Origin: JBFXDI01 sp050181295
GTDB taxonomy: Bacteria; Pseudomonadota; Alphaproteobacteria; Rhizobiales; Aestuariivirgaceae
NCBI GenBank assembly: GCA_050181295.1
Contig: JBFXDI010000100.1
Coordinates: 1-15,293 of the forward strand
DNA: 15,293 bases
Direction: 5' to 3'
Made by a program: the position numbers and the translations under genes. A model generated the notes under the pieces. The model was not told the origin of the DNA and made no database searches. It was given only the letters and a program-made list of their open reading frames with translations. Below are positions 8,319-15,112 of this stretch, piece after piece; the first letter of the stretch is position 1; every line of letters begins with the position of its first letter.

Positions 8319-8394
8319 ATGCCCGGCCCCGAGCCGGGCATCCTCTTCCACCAGCCCAGGCAGAAAAAAGGATGGCCGAGTCAAGCCCGGCCAT
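8319..8394. repeat. Palindromic intergenic repeat element (two hairpins)
   Basis: Two adjacent palindromes lie between convergent genes: a 9-bp stem ATGCCCGGC/GCCGGGCAT (8319-8341, 5-base loop) and a 7-bp stem ATGGCCG/CGGCCAT (8372-8394, 9-base loop). Read on the minus strand the second one is of the CATGGCCGGGCTTG type that recurs widely in Rhizobiales intergenic DNA, and spurious frames across it give the familiar SWPGLTRPS and MAGLDSA peptides. Being placed between the 3' ends of the ureohydrolase and mttB genes, the hairpins may also end transcription from either side. Confidence 0.65.
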
Positions 8395-8424
8395 GACGCA
8401 TGGAAATTGCGCTGATGAAAAGAC

Positions 8425-9990
8425 TCAAGCCACGCCGTCGGGCAGGGTCTCCTTGCGCTTCGCCATGAAGGCCTCGAGCGCCTCGTCGATGCCCGGATCG
8501 AGCGGCGGAGCCTCATACTCGCGAAGCTGCCGCTTCCAGATGGCGTTGGCGCGCTGGGCGGTGTCCTTGCCGCCGTCGTCGCGCCACTGCTCGAAGGAAT
8601 TGTTGTCGGCGACGCCCGAGCGCCAGAAGGCCGTCTCGAAATTGGCCTGCGTATGGGCGCAGCCGAGGAAATGGCTTCCCGGTCCCACCTCGCGGATGGC
8701 GTCGAGCGCCTGCCCGTTCTCCGACAGATCGACGCCGCTGGCAAAGCGCTGGAGCATGGAGAGCTGGTCGGCATCGATGACGAATTTCTCGTAGCCCGAG
8801 ACCAGTCCGCCCTCGAGCCAGCCCGCGGCGTGCAGCACGAAGTTCACGCCCGCCAGCAGCGTCGGCCAGAGCGTGTTGGACGCCTCGTGCGCGGCCTGGG
8901 CGTCCGGAAGCTTGGAGGCGGCGAGCCCGCCGCCGGAGCGGAACGGGACGCCGAGCCGCCGGGCGAGCTGTGCCGCGCCGAACAGCACCAGCGCCGGCTC
9001 GGGCGTGCCGAAGGTCGGAGCTCCCGACTGCATGGAGATCGAGCTTGCGAATGTGCCGAAGACCACCGGAGCGCCCGGCCGGCAGAGCTGCGCGAAAGCC
9101 ATGCCGACCGAGGCTTCGGCGAGGATCTGCGTCAGCGTTCCGACGACCGTGACGGCCGACATGGCGCCCGACAGGATGAAGGGCGAGACAACCGTCGCCT
9201 GGTTGGCGCGCGCGTAAACTTTCAGCGCGCCGACCATGGTGGCGTCGAAGACGAGCGGCGAGTTGGCGTTGATGAGGTTGATGAGCACGCAGTTCCGGTC
9301 AACGAACTCCTCGCCGAAGACCATGCCCGCCATGCGGACGGAATCCTCGGCCCGCTCCGGCGCGGTCACCGAGCCCATGAAGGGTTTGTCGGAATAGCGG
9401 ATGTGGCTGTAGACCATGTCGAGGTGACGCTTCGACACCGGAATGTCCACGGGCTCGCAGACCGTGCCGCCCGAATGATGAAGCGCAGGGGAGACATAGG
9501 CGAGCTTCACGAAGTTGCGGAAATCCTCGATCGTGGCGTAGCGCCGGCCCTCGTCGAGCGAGCGCACGAAGGGCGGGCCGTAGACCGGCGCGAAGACTGT
9601 GTTGCCGCCGCCGACGACTACCGATCGCTCCGGGTTGCGGGCGTGCTGCGTGAACTCGCGCGGCGCGGTCTTGATGAGCGAGCGCACCAGCCCCTTCGGG
9701 AAGCGGACGCGATCCCCCTTCACGTCGGCACCGGCGTCTTTCCACATCGAAAGCGCCTCGGCGTCGTCGCGGAAATCGATCCCGATTTCCTGCAGCACCC
9801 TCTCGGCGTTCGCCTCGATCAGCGAAAGCCCTTCCTCGGTCAGAACCTCATAGAGCGGAACAGCCCGCCGGATGTAGCCGAACTGCTGGATCTGCGGCGA
9901 GCCGCGCTGTGCCCGGCGGGCTTCCGCGCCGCCTCCACCGCGCCGCCCGCGCCGCCCTGCCCCGGCTTCGGTCGAGTGTGCTTCGCTCAT
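8425..9990 (-). CDS. mttB: MttB-family (non-pyrrolysine) methylamine/betaine:corrinoid methyltransferase
   Basis: A 521-residue member of the trimethylamine methyltransferase family (PF06253), which transfers a methyl group from a methylated amine to a corrinoid protein. Recognisable blocks in the second half include FGTFASSISMQSGAPTFGTPE, FRSGGGLAASKLPDAQAAHEA, GVNFVLHAAGWLEGGLVSGYE and KFVIDADQL. The frame has no internal amber codon, so it belongs to the large pyrrolysine-free group, whose characterised members act on quaternary amines such as glycine betaine, proline betaine and carnitine. A quaternary amine is therefore the likelier substrate, but this is inference. The first 30 residues are a low-complexity Arg/Gly tail (RRGRRGGGGAEARR at 13-26). 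An in-frame TGA lies eight codons before the ATG at 9990, which fixes the start; the Shine-Dalgarno is weak. The cognate corrinoid protein is absent from the window. Confidence 0.9.
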   Translation of the reverse strand: MSEAHSTEAGAGRRGRRGGGGAEARRAQRGSPQIQQFGYIRRAVPLYEVLTEEGLSLIEANAERVLQEIGIDFRDDAEALSMWKDAGADVKGDRVRFPKGLVRSLIKTAPREFTQHARNPERSVVVGGGNTVFAPVYGPPFVRSLDEGRRYATIEDFRNFVKLAYVSPALHHSGGTVCEPVDIPVSKRHLDMVYSHIRYSDKPFMGSVTAPERAEDSVRMAGMVFGEEFVDRNCVLINLINANSPLVFDATMVGALKVYARANQATVVSPFILSGAMSAVTVVGTLTQILAEASVGMAFAQLCRPGAPVVFGTFASSISMQSGAPTFGTPEPALVLFGAAQLARRLGVPFRSGGGLAASKLPDAQAAHEASNTLWPTLLAGVNFVLHAAGWLEGGLVSGYEKFVIDADQLSMLQRFASGVDLSENGQALDAIREVGPGSHFLGCAHTQANFETAFWRSGVADNNSFEQWRDDGGKDTAQRANAIWKRQLREYEAPPLDPGIDEALEAFMAKRKETLPDGVA

Positions 9991-10003
9991 GTCATCCGCG
10001 CTC

Positions 10004-10018
10004 GTGAAAACCTTTCAC
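10004..10018. promoter_or_regulatory. Inverted repeat just upstream of mttB
   Basis: GTGAAAACCTTTCAC has two 6-bp arms around three bases and ends 14 bases before the mttB start on the minus strand. It could be a regulator site or an mRNA hairpin that hides the only AAGG near the start. The spacer is short for an mRNA loop, which favours a protein-binding site, but nothing else in the window repeats it exactly. Confidence 0.3.
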
Positions 10019-10047
10019 CAGTCTTGAGTGTTAGGCCCCGAATAGCG

Positions 10048-10074
10048 AAGGGGACGCCCATGAAGCGTCCCCTT
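10048..10074 (-). terminator. Strong hairpin between the mlaC-like gene and mttB
   Basis: A perfect 10-bp stem, AAGGGGACGC paired with GCGTCCCCTT, with a 7-base loop. It begins 27 bases beyond the stop of the mlaC-like gene and lies 57 bases before the mttB start. There is no clear T-run after it on the minus strand, so it may be a partial terminator or an mRNA-stability element rather than a full stop. It suggests that mttB and the mlaC-like gene are not simply one even operon. Confidence 0.55.
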
Positions 10075-10101
10075 GTGATCGGTTCGCGACTTCGCCGGCC
10101 G

Positions 10102-10716
10102 CTACTTGTTGCCCACCTCGACACCGCTCTTGCCACGGCCGCCGCCGAGCTTCGCATAGAGCGCATCGACCTTGCCGCCGCCCTGGGTGATGATGGTGTT
10201 GAAGTTGTCGCGCAGGAGCTGTGCAAGCCACACGTTCTGAATGTTCACGTCGGTCACCTTGCCGCCGCTGATCCGCCACTGCACGCGCTTGGCGGGCTTG
10301 CCGAGGAACTCCATGCGGCTGACGACGGTGCCGCCCCTGCACTCTATGGCCTTGATGGCGGAGCCGCGGAACTTGAGAGCGAAATCCGCGAGCGTGGTGG
10401 CGACATAGCTGCTCGTGAGGTTCACAAGTTCGGCTTGCCGGCCAGAATCGAGCTGGCTGCGATACTTGCCGAGCGCGAACATGGTGATCTGGTTCATGTC
10501 CGTGTGGGCGCGAAGCGCGGAGGCGAAGGCCGACGCGGACGCGGATTTGCCGGCATTCAGAAAGGCCGCGCCGGCGGCGTCGGCGGTCTGGGCTTCGGGG
10601 CACGTGGCGGCGGCGCGGGCGGGCTGCGGCGCCCATGGGCCGGGCGCCACCATCACGGACAGGGCCAAGGCCGCCGCTAGCGCGAGCCGGCGATGAACGG
10701 ACGAATTCTTGGACAT
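10102..10716 (-). CDS. MlaC/Ttg2D-family periplasmic phospholipid-binding protein
   Basis: A 204-residue secreted protein. A Sec signal peptide is clear (KNSSVHRR, then LALAAALALSVMVAP, with cleavage near ARA-AA). The mature part has MlaC-family (PF05494) landmarks: ITMFALGKYRSQLDSGRQAELVNL, SSYVATTLADFALKF, and the closing VNIQNVWLAQLLRDNFNTII followed by GGGKVDALYAKL. Family members carry phospholipids or related lipids between outer and inner membranes for the MlaFEDB ABC complex. The start at 10716 has AGGAGG 7-8 bases upstream; a longer frame exists but lacks it. No mlaD/E/F genes are present, so it is an orphan here, placed upstream of mttB and divergent from metF. Some relatives belong to hopanoid-lipid loci, so the cargo may not be phospholipid. 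Confidence 0.82.
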   Translation of the reverse strand: MSKNSSVHRRLALAAALALSVMVAPGPWAPQPARAAATCPEAQTADAAGAAFLNAGKSASASAFASALRAHTDMNQITMFALGKYRSQLDSGRQAELVNLTSSYVATTLADFALKFRGSAIKAIECRGGTVVSRMEFLGKPAKRVQWRISGGKVTDVNIQNVWLAQLLRDNFNTIITQGGGKVDALYAKLGGGRGKSGVEVGNK

Positions 10717-10930
10717 TGGGTTGCCTCCTGGTCTTTTTTGCTCATCCACCCCGCTCGCTCCACTGTCAGGAGACGCCTCGACCTGTCAACGGGTTGGGCG
10801 CTTCCTCGTTTCCCGATCGCGACGATTTCGGCGCGGGTGCTTCCACGATCCCACACTCGATCGCAGCTCCCCCTTTTCCGCGGTTTTCCGCCACCCCAGC
10901 CAGTCCTTCCAACGACATGTCAAATTCCAA

Positions 10931-10960
10931 TTGCGACTCTTATAAAGATATGTTTATATG
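10931..10960 (+). promoter_or_regulatory. Predicted promoter of the metF-methyltransferase-activator operon in an AT-rich island
   Basis: TTGCGA (10931-10936) and TATATG (10955-10960) are 18 bases apart and would start transcription about 24 bases before the metF ATG. The -10 lies inside a perfect tandem repeat, ATATGTTT at 10948-10955 and again at 10956-10963, within an AT-rich stretch (about 10938-10968) that stands out from the GC-rich surroundings. The tandem repeat would suit a regulator binding over the promoter. The rest of the 274-base divergent spacer (10717-10930) shows no gene. Confidence 0.4.
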
Positions 10961-10990
10961 TTTACATCAGTGCTTGAAGAGGACTCGCCC

Positions 10991-11884
10991 ATGGCCAAGA
11001 ACGGCGTCGCACGACTGGATCCAAGAGCTTCCCGCCGGTCTTCGGGATTGACCGTGGAGGTCTTTCCGCCGGCCCGGCCGGAGGGCATCGACGCGCTGGC
11101 GGACAATGTGCAGCGTCTCTTCGCCCTCTCCCCGGAATTTGCTTCCGTCACCTATGGCGCCGGCGGATCGACCCGCGAGCGCAGCCTTTCGGCCGTGAAA
11201 CGCCTCTTGCACGAGACCCAGGGCAAGGTCGCCGCGCACGTGACCTGCGTCGCCTGCTCGGCTACCGAGACGGACAGGGTCGTGGACGATTTCCTTGAAA
11301 TGGGCGTCACCCGCTTCTTTGCGCTTCGGGGCGACGTGCCGGGGGCCGGCCAGGCGAGCGACAGCTATCCCGATGCCGTAAGCCTCGTCAGCGCTCTCCG
11401 CCGGCGTGGCGTGCGCGACATTTCCGTCGCGGCCTATCCCGACGTCCATCCCAAGGCTGCATCGGCGCATTCCGACATCGATGTGCTCAAGGCGAAGATC
11501 GACGCCGGCGCGACGCGGGCGGTGACCCAGTTCTTTCTCGACAACCGGTCCTTCTATCGCTTCCGCGACCGGCTGGCGCATGATGGCTTCACGGCACCGC
11601 TCATTCCGGGCGTCCTGCTGTTCGAGGATTTTTCCCGCGCCGTGACCTTCGCGGAGCGCTGCGGAACGGCGGTGCCGGAGGCAGCGCGGCGCCGCTTCGC
11701 TCCCTTTGCGGCCGATCCGGCGGGCGCCCGCGCCGAGGCGCGGCGCTTTCTCGCCGAGCAGATCGCCGATCTCGAGGCTGACGGTGTCGAGCGCTTCCAT
11801 CTCTACACGCTCAACCGGTCGGAGCTGGCCGTGGAGCTCTTTTCCCCGCTCCCCGAAGATATCCGTGAGACCGCGGCAGCCTGA
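10991..11884 (+). CDS. metF: Methylenetetrahydrofolate reductase family protein (probable methyl-THF oxidising role)
   Basis: A 297-residue flavoprotein of the MetF family (PF02219). Motifs: VEVFPPA with Glu23, VTYGAGGSTRER (53-64), ALRGD with Asp115, VAAYPDVHPKA, DAGATRAVTQFF with Gln180, and the C-terminal HLYTLNRSELAVEL. Glu23 and Asp115 are 92 apart, as are the E. coli catalytic Glu28 and Asp120. The ATG at 10991 follows AAGAGGA by 8 bases; an ATG at 10958 is in frame but lacks a ribosome site. MetF normally makes methyl-THF for methionine. Here it sits first in a run with a methyl-THF:corrinoid methyltransferase and a corrinoid activator, with no methionine synthase in view, so I infer it oxidises methyl-THF to methylene-THF, as MetF2 does in aerobic chloromethane users. 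Direction of reaction cannot be seen in the sequence. Confidence 0.9.
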   Translation: MAKNGVARLDPRASRRSSGLTVEVFPPARPEGIDALADNVQRLFALSPEFASVTYGAGGSTRERSLSAVKRLLHETQGKVAAHVTCVACSATETDRVVDDFLEMGVTRFFALRGDVPGAGQASDSYPDAVSLVSALRRRGVRDISVAAYPDVHPKAASAHSDIDVLKAKIDAGATRAVTQFFLDNRSFYRFRDRLAHDGFTAPLIPGVLLFEDFSRAVTFAERCGTAVPEAARRRFAPFAADPAGARAEARRFLAEQIADLEADGVERFHLYTLNRSELAVELFSPLPEDIRETAAA

Positions 11885-11919
11885 CGCCAGTCGGTTTTGT
11901 GAGATTCCCCGTCGTTCGG

Positions 11920-11939
11920 AGCCGCGTGAAGGCGCGGCT
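11920..11939 (+). other. Intergenic hairpin between metF and the methyltransferase gene
   Basis: AGCCGCG and CGCGGCT form a 7-bp stem with a 6-base loop (TGAAGG), followed by TTTCG. It lies midway in the 101-base gap after metF. It could reduce readthrough or set mRNA ends within the operon; the T-run is too short for a confident terminator. Confidence 0.4.
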
Positions 11940-11985
11940 TTCGTCGCATGAAACCGCAACCTTCCAGTTCTGAGAGGATTTGAGC

Positions 11986-12945
11986 ATGACGCAGACCGTT
12001 GTCGCCTCGGCGAAGAAGGAGGTGCTGATCGGCTTCGATCGCCCGTTCTGCGTCATCGGCGAACGCATCAATCCCACCGGCCGCAAGAAGCTCGCGGCGG
12101 AGATGGTGGCCGGCAACTTCGAGACCGTGAAGGCGGATGCCCTCGCCCAGGTCGCGGCCGGCGCCATGGTGCTCGACGTCAATGCGGGCGTGACGGCCGT
12201 CAACCCGAACGAGACCGAGCCGCCCCTGCTCCGCCAGACGCTGGAAATCGTGCAGTCGCTGGTCGATGTGCCGATCTGCATCGATTCCTCGGTGCCGGCG
12301 GCGCTGAAGACAGGCCTCGAGGTCGTCAAGGGCCGGCCGCTGGTGAACTCCGTCACGGGCGAGGAAGACCGGCTCGAGGCCATCCTGCCGCTCATCGCCA
12401 AGTACAACGTGCCGGTGGTGGCCATCTCCAACGACGAGACCGGCATCTCGGAAGATCCCGACGTGCGCTTCGCGGTGGCGAAGAAGATCGTCGAGCGGGC
12501 CGCCGACCACGGCATCAAGCCCCAGGACATCGTCGTCGATCCGCTCGTCATGCCGATCGGGGCCATGGGGACGGCGGGCCAGCAGGTCTTCCGCCTGGTG
12601 CGGCGCCTGCGCGAGGAGCTCAAGGTCAACACCACCTGCGGGGCCTCCAACGTCTCCTTCGGCATGCCCAACCGGCGCGCGCTCACCGGCTACTTCCTCG
12701 CCATGGCGGCGGGCCACGGCATGACATCGGCCATCATGAACCCGCTCCACGACGAGGACATGCACGCCATCATGGCGGCGAACGTGCTGAACGGCACCGA
12801 CCAGAACTGCCTCACCTGGATCCGCAAGTTCCGCGAGCCCGCTCCCGCGGCGCCGGCTTCCGCCACAGGCACCGACGGTGCGCCCGTCAACGACATCGAC
12901 TCGCGGCGGCGCGAGCGCGAGGAACGCCGTCGCCGCAGGGGGTAG
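11986..12945 (+). CDS. Methyltetrahydrofolate:corrinoid methyltransferase (pterin-binding, AcsE/MtgA/CmuB type)
   Basis: A 319-residue TIM-barrel protein of the pterin-binding family (PF00809). Recognisable are VIGERINPTGRK (23-34), GAMVLDVNAG (59-68), VPICIDSSVPAALK (95-108), PLVNSVTGEEDRLEAILPLI, VVDPLVMPIG (183-192) and CGASNVSFGMPNRR (218-231). Asn222 corresponds to the Asn that assists N5 protonation in AcsE. Dihydropteroate synthase shares the fold but not the SNVSFGMPNR signature, so that reading is unlikely. The expected role is methyl transfer between methyl-corrinoid protein and tetrahydrofolate, linking MttB chemistry to MetF. The ATG at 11986 follows AGAGGA by 7 bases. After residue 283 the fold gives way to an Ala/Pro linker and a basic tail, SRRREREERRRRRG, not part of the usual family length. 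Confidence 0.92.
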   Translation: MTQTVVASAKKEVLIGFDRPFCVIGERINPTGRKKLAAEMVAGNFETVKADALAQVAAGAMVLDVNAGVTAVNPNETEPPLLRQTLEIVQSLVDVPICIDSSVPAALKTGLEVVKGRPLVNSVTGEEDRLEAILPLIAKYNVPVVAISNDETGISEDPDVRFAVAKKIVERAADHGIKPQDIVVDPLVMPIGAMGTAGQQVFRLVRRLREELKVNTTCGASNVSFGMPNRRALTGYFLAMAAGHGMTSAIMNPLHDEDMHAIMAANVLNGTDQNCLTWIRKFREPAPAAPASATGTDGAPVNDIDSRRREREERRRRRG

Positions 12946-12953
12946 CCTTGGCA

Positions 12954-13062
12954 CACCTCCCCTTCGGGGGAGGTCGGACGGCGCGGAAGCGCCGGCCGGG
13001 TGGGGCTTTCGGCTTCCCGTCCTCCTTTACCCCACCCCTGCCCCTCCCCCCGGGGGGAGGGG
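12954..13062. repeat. Composite palindromic intergenic element
   Basis: Four inverted repeats fill most of the 133-base gap between the methyltransferase and activator genes: an 8-bp stem ACCTCCCC/GGGGAGGT closed by TTCG (12955-12974); a 6-bp stem CGGCGC/GCGCCG closed by GGAA (12979-12994); GGGTGGGG (12998-13005) pairing with CCCCACCC (13030-13037); and a perfect 22-base palindrome with CCCCTCCCCCC as its left arm (13041-13062). The outer arms are also related to each other. The design recalls mosaic palindromic elements of Rhizobiales chromosomes. Within an apparent operon it could terminate, process or protect the mRNA. It ends 16 bases before the activator start. Confidence 0.75.
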
Positions 13063-13078
13063 TGCTAGGTATAGCTCC

Positions 13079-15112
13079 ATGACCAACACACAGGCCGACG
13101 CTCTCATCGTTTTCACTCCATCGGGCAAGCGGGGACGCTTCGCCGTCGGCACGCCGGTGCTGCAGGCGGCCCGCGCGCTCGGCGTCGACATCGATTCGGT
13201 CTGCGGCGGGCGCGCCATCTGCGGGCGCTGCCAGGTCACGCTGTCCGAGGGGGAGTTCGCCAAGCACGCCATAGTCTCGCGCGCCGATCACCTGAGCGCC
13301 TTCACCCGCACCGAGCAGCGCTATCAGGACAAGCGCGGGCTGAAGCCCGGCCGCCGCCTTTCCTGCCAGACGCAGATCCTTGGCGACATCGTCATCGACG
13401 TTCCGCCCGAATCGCAGGTCCACAAGCAGGTGGTGCGCAAGCGGGCGGACGCGCGCGTCATCGACATGAACCCGGTCACCCGCCTCTACTATCTCGAGGT
13501 CGAGGAGCCGGACATGCACAAGCCCTCCTCCGACCTCGAACGGGTCTATCGCGCGCTCGAGGAGCAGTGGGGCGTGAAGGATGTCAGCACCGACCTCTCG
13601 ATCATCCAGTCGCTGCAGAAGGCCCTCCGCAAGGGCGAGTGGAAGATCACGGTGGCCGTCCATTCCCGCCTGCCTGGCGGCGCCAGCGCCATCACCGCCA
13701 TCTGGCCGGGATTTCACGAGCGAATCTTCGGCCTTGCGGTCGACGTGGGCTCGACCACCATCGCCGCCCATCTCACCGACCTCGCGTCCGGCGAGGTCGT
13801 GGCTTCTTCCGGCCTCATGAACCCGCAGATCCGCTTCGGCGAGGATCTGATGAGCCGCGTCAGCTACGTGATGATGAATCCCGGCGGAGACGCGGAGATG
13901 ACGGCGGCCGTGCGCGAGGCCCTCAACACGCTCGCCGAGCAGGTCGCCCAGGAAGCCTCGATCGACCTTTCGGACATTCTGGAAATCGTGCTGGTCGGCA
14001 ATCCGGTGATGCACCACCTGCTGCTCGGCATCGACCCGACAGAACTCGGCGGCGCGCCCTTCGCGCTCGCGACCGGCCTGCCGGTGACGAGGCCGGCTTC
14101 AGAGCTCGACCTCAGACTCAACCCGGGCGCCATCGTCTATGTGCTCCCCTGCATCGCGGGCCACGTTGGAGCCGACACGGCGGGCGTGGTGCTTTCCGAG
14201 AGCCCCCACCTGTCGGACATCGACATGCTGGTCGTCGATGTCGGCACCAATGCCGAGATCGTGCTCGGGTCCAGGCACCGGCTCCTTGCCTGCTCCTCGC
14301 CCACCGGTCCGGCCTTCGAGGGCGCGCAGATCTCCTCGGGCCAGCGCGCGGCGCCCGGCGCCATCGAGCGTGTACGGGTCGACCCGGTCACGCTCGAGCC
14401 GCGCTACCGCGTCATCGGCTCGGATCTCTGGTCGGACGAGCCGGGCTTCGAGGAGGCCATTGCCCAGACTGGCGTCACCGGCATCTGCGGCTCAGGGATC
14501 ATCGAGGTCGTAGCCGAGATGTATCTCGCCGGCATCGTCAACCAGGATGGGCTCGTCGACGGCTCGCTCGCGGAGAAGAGCCCGCGCATCCGCCCGCATG
14601 GACGCACCTTCTCCTACGTGGTCAGGGACGGCGAGCCGCTGATCTCCGTCACGCAGAACGACGTGCGCGCCATCCAGCTCGCCAAGGCCGCGCTCTATGC
14701 CGGCGTCCGGCTGCTCATGGACCATCTCGGCATCGATGCGGTGGAGAGGATCAGGCTCGCCGGCGCCTTCGGCAGCCATATCGACGTCAAGTACGCGATG
14801 GTCCTCGGCCTTATCCCCGACTGCGACCTGGCGAACGTGCAATCGGCCGGCAACGCGGCCGGAACAGGCGCCCGGATCGCGCTCCTCAACTCCAGGGCGC
14901 GCGACGAGATAGAGGCCGTGGTGCGGCGGATCGAAAAGATCGAGACGGCGGTGGAGCCCAAGTTCCAGCAGCACTTCGTGGAGGCCATGGCCTTTCCGCA
15001 CAAGACGGCGCCCTTCCCGAATCTCGCCCGCGCGGTCAGCCTGCCTGCTCCCAAGGCGGTCGCCGCACCGGACTCCGAAGGCGGCGAGCGCCGGCGCAGG
15101 CGCCGCGGATAA
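13079..15112 (+). CDS. RamA/RACo-type ATP-dependent reductive activator of corrinoid proteins (ferredoxin + ASKHA domains)
   Basis: A 677-residue protein. The N-terminus is a plant-type [2Fe-2S] ferredoxin with C42-x5-C48-x2-C51 and C96. A linker/middle region leads to a C-terminal ASKHA-type ATPase module (DUF4445): GLAVDVGSTTIAAHLTDL (from 218), LVGNPVMHHLLLGIDP, MLVVDVGTNAEIVLGS, ACSSPTGPAFEGAQISSG, GICGSGIIE, VRAIQLAKAALYAGVRLLM and LAGAFGSHIDVKYA. Family members use ATP to push inactive Co(II) corrinoid to Co(I), which is needed often when oxygen is present. The protein ends GGERRRRRRG, a basic tail like that of the gene before it. The ATG at 13079 follows a weak AGG; the frame extends upstream through the repeat element, but the ferredoxin begins within the first ten residues after this ATG. 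It is third in the metF run and fits as its maintenance enzyme. Confidence 0.92.
   Translation: MTNTQADALIVFTPSGKRGRFAVGTPVLQAARALGVDIDSVCGGRAICGRCQVTLSEGEFAKHAIVSRADHLSAFTRTEQRYQDKRGLKPGRRLSCQTQILGDIVIDVPPESQVHKQVVRKRADARVIDMNPVTRLYYLEVEEPDMHKPSSDLERVYRALEEQWGVKDVSTDLSIIQSLQKALRKGEWKITVAVHSRLPGGASAITAIWPGFHERIFGLAVDVGSTTIAAHLTDLASGEVVASSGLMNPQIRFGEDLMSRVSYVMMNPGGDAEMTAAVREALNTLAEQVAQEASIDLSDILEIVLVGNPVMHHLLLGIDPTELGGAPFALATGLPVTRPASELDLRLNPGAIVYVLPCIAGHVGADTAGVVLSESPHLSDIDMLVVDVGTNAEIVLGSRHRLLACSSPTGPAFEGAQISSGQRAAPGAIERVRVDPVTLEPRYRVIGSDLWSDEPGFEEAIAQTGVTGICGSGIIEVVAEMYLAGIVNQDGLVDGSLAEKSPRIRPHGRTFSYVVRDGEPLISVTQNDVRAIQLAKAALYAGVRLLMDHLGIDAVERIRLAGAFGSHIDVKYAMVLGLIPDCDLANVQSAGNAAGTGARIALLNSRARDEIEAVVRRIEKIETAVEPKFQQHFVEAMAFPHKTAPFPNLARAVSLPAPKAVAAPDSEGGERRRRRRG

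Noticed and set aside
8425..9990. Pyrrolysine-containing trimethylamine methyltransferase
   Set aside because: The frame is open from start to stop without an internal TAG, so there is no site for pyrrolysine; no pyl genes are seen either.
8653..10680. 675-codon plus-strand open frame
   Set aside because: It runs antisense through both mttB and the mlaC-like gene, crossing the hairpin between them; long antisense frames are expected in GC-rich DNA.
11986..12945. Dihydropteroate synthase (FolP) as the identity of the pterin-binding protein, tempting because pabBC is in the window
   Set aside because: IGERINPTGRK, SNVSFGMPNR and the gene context fit the methyl-THF methyltransferase branch of the same fold, and folP-specific partners are absent.
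12946..13078. CRISPR-like or tandem-repeat array
   Set aside because: The repeated strings are inverted, not direct, and there are no regular spacers; it is a palindromic intergenic element.
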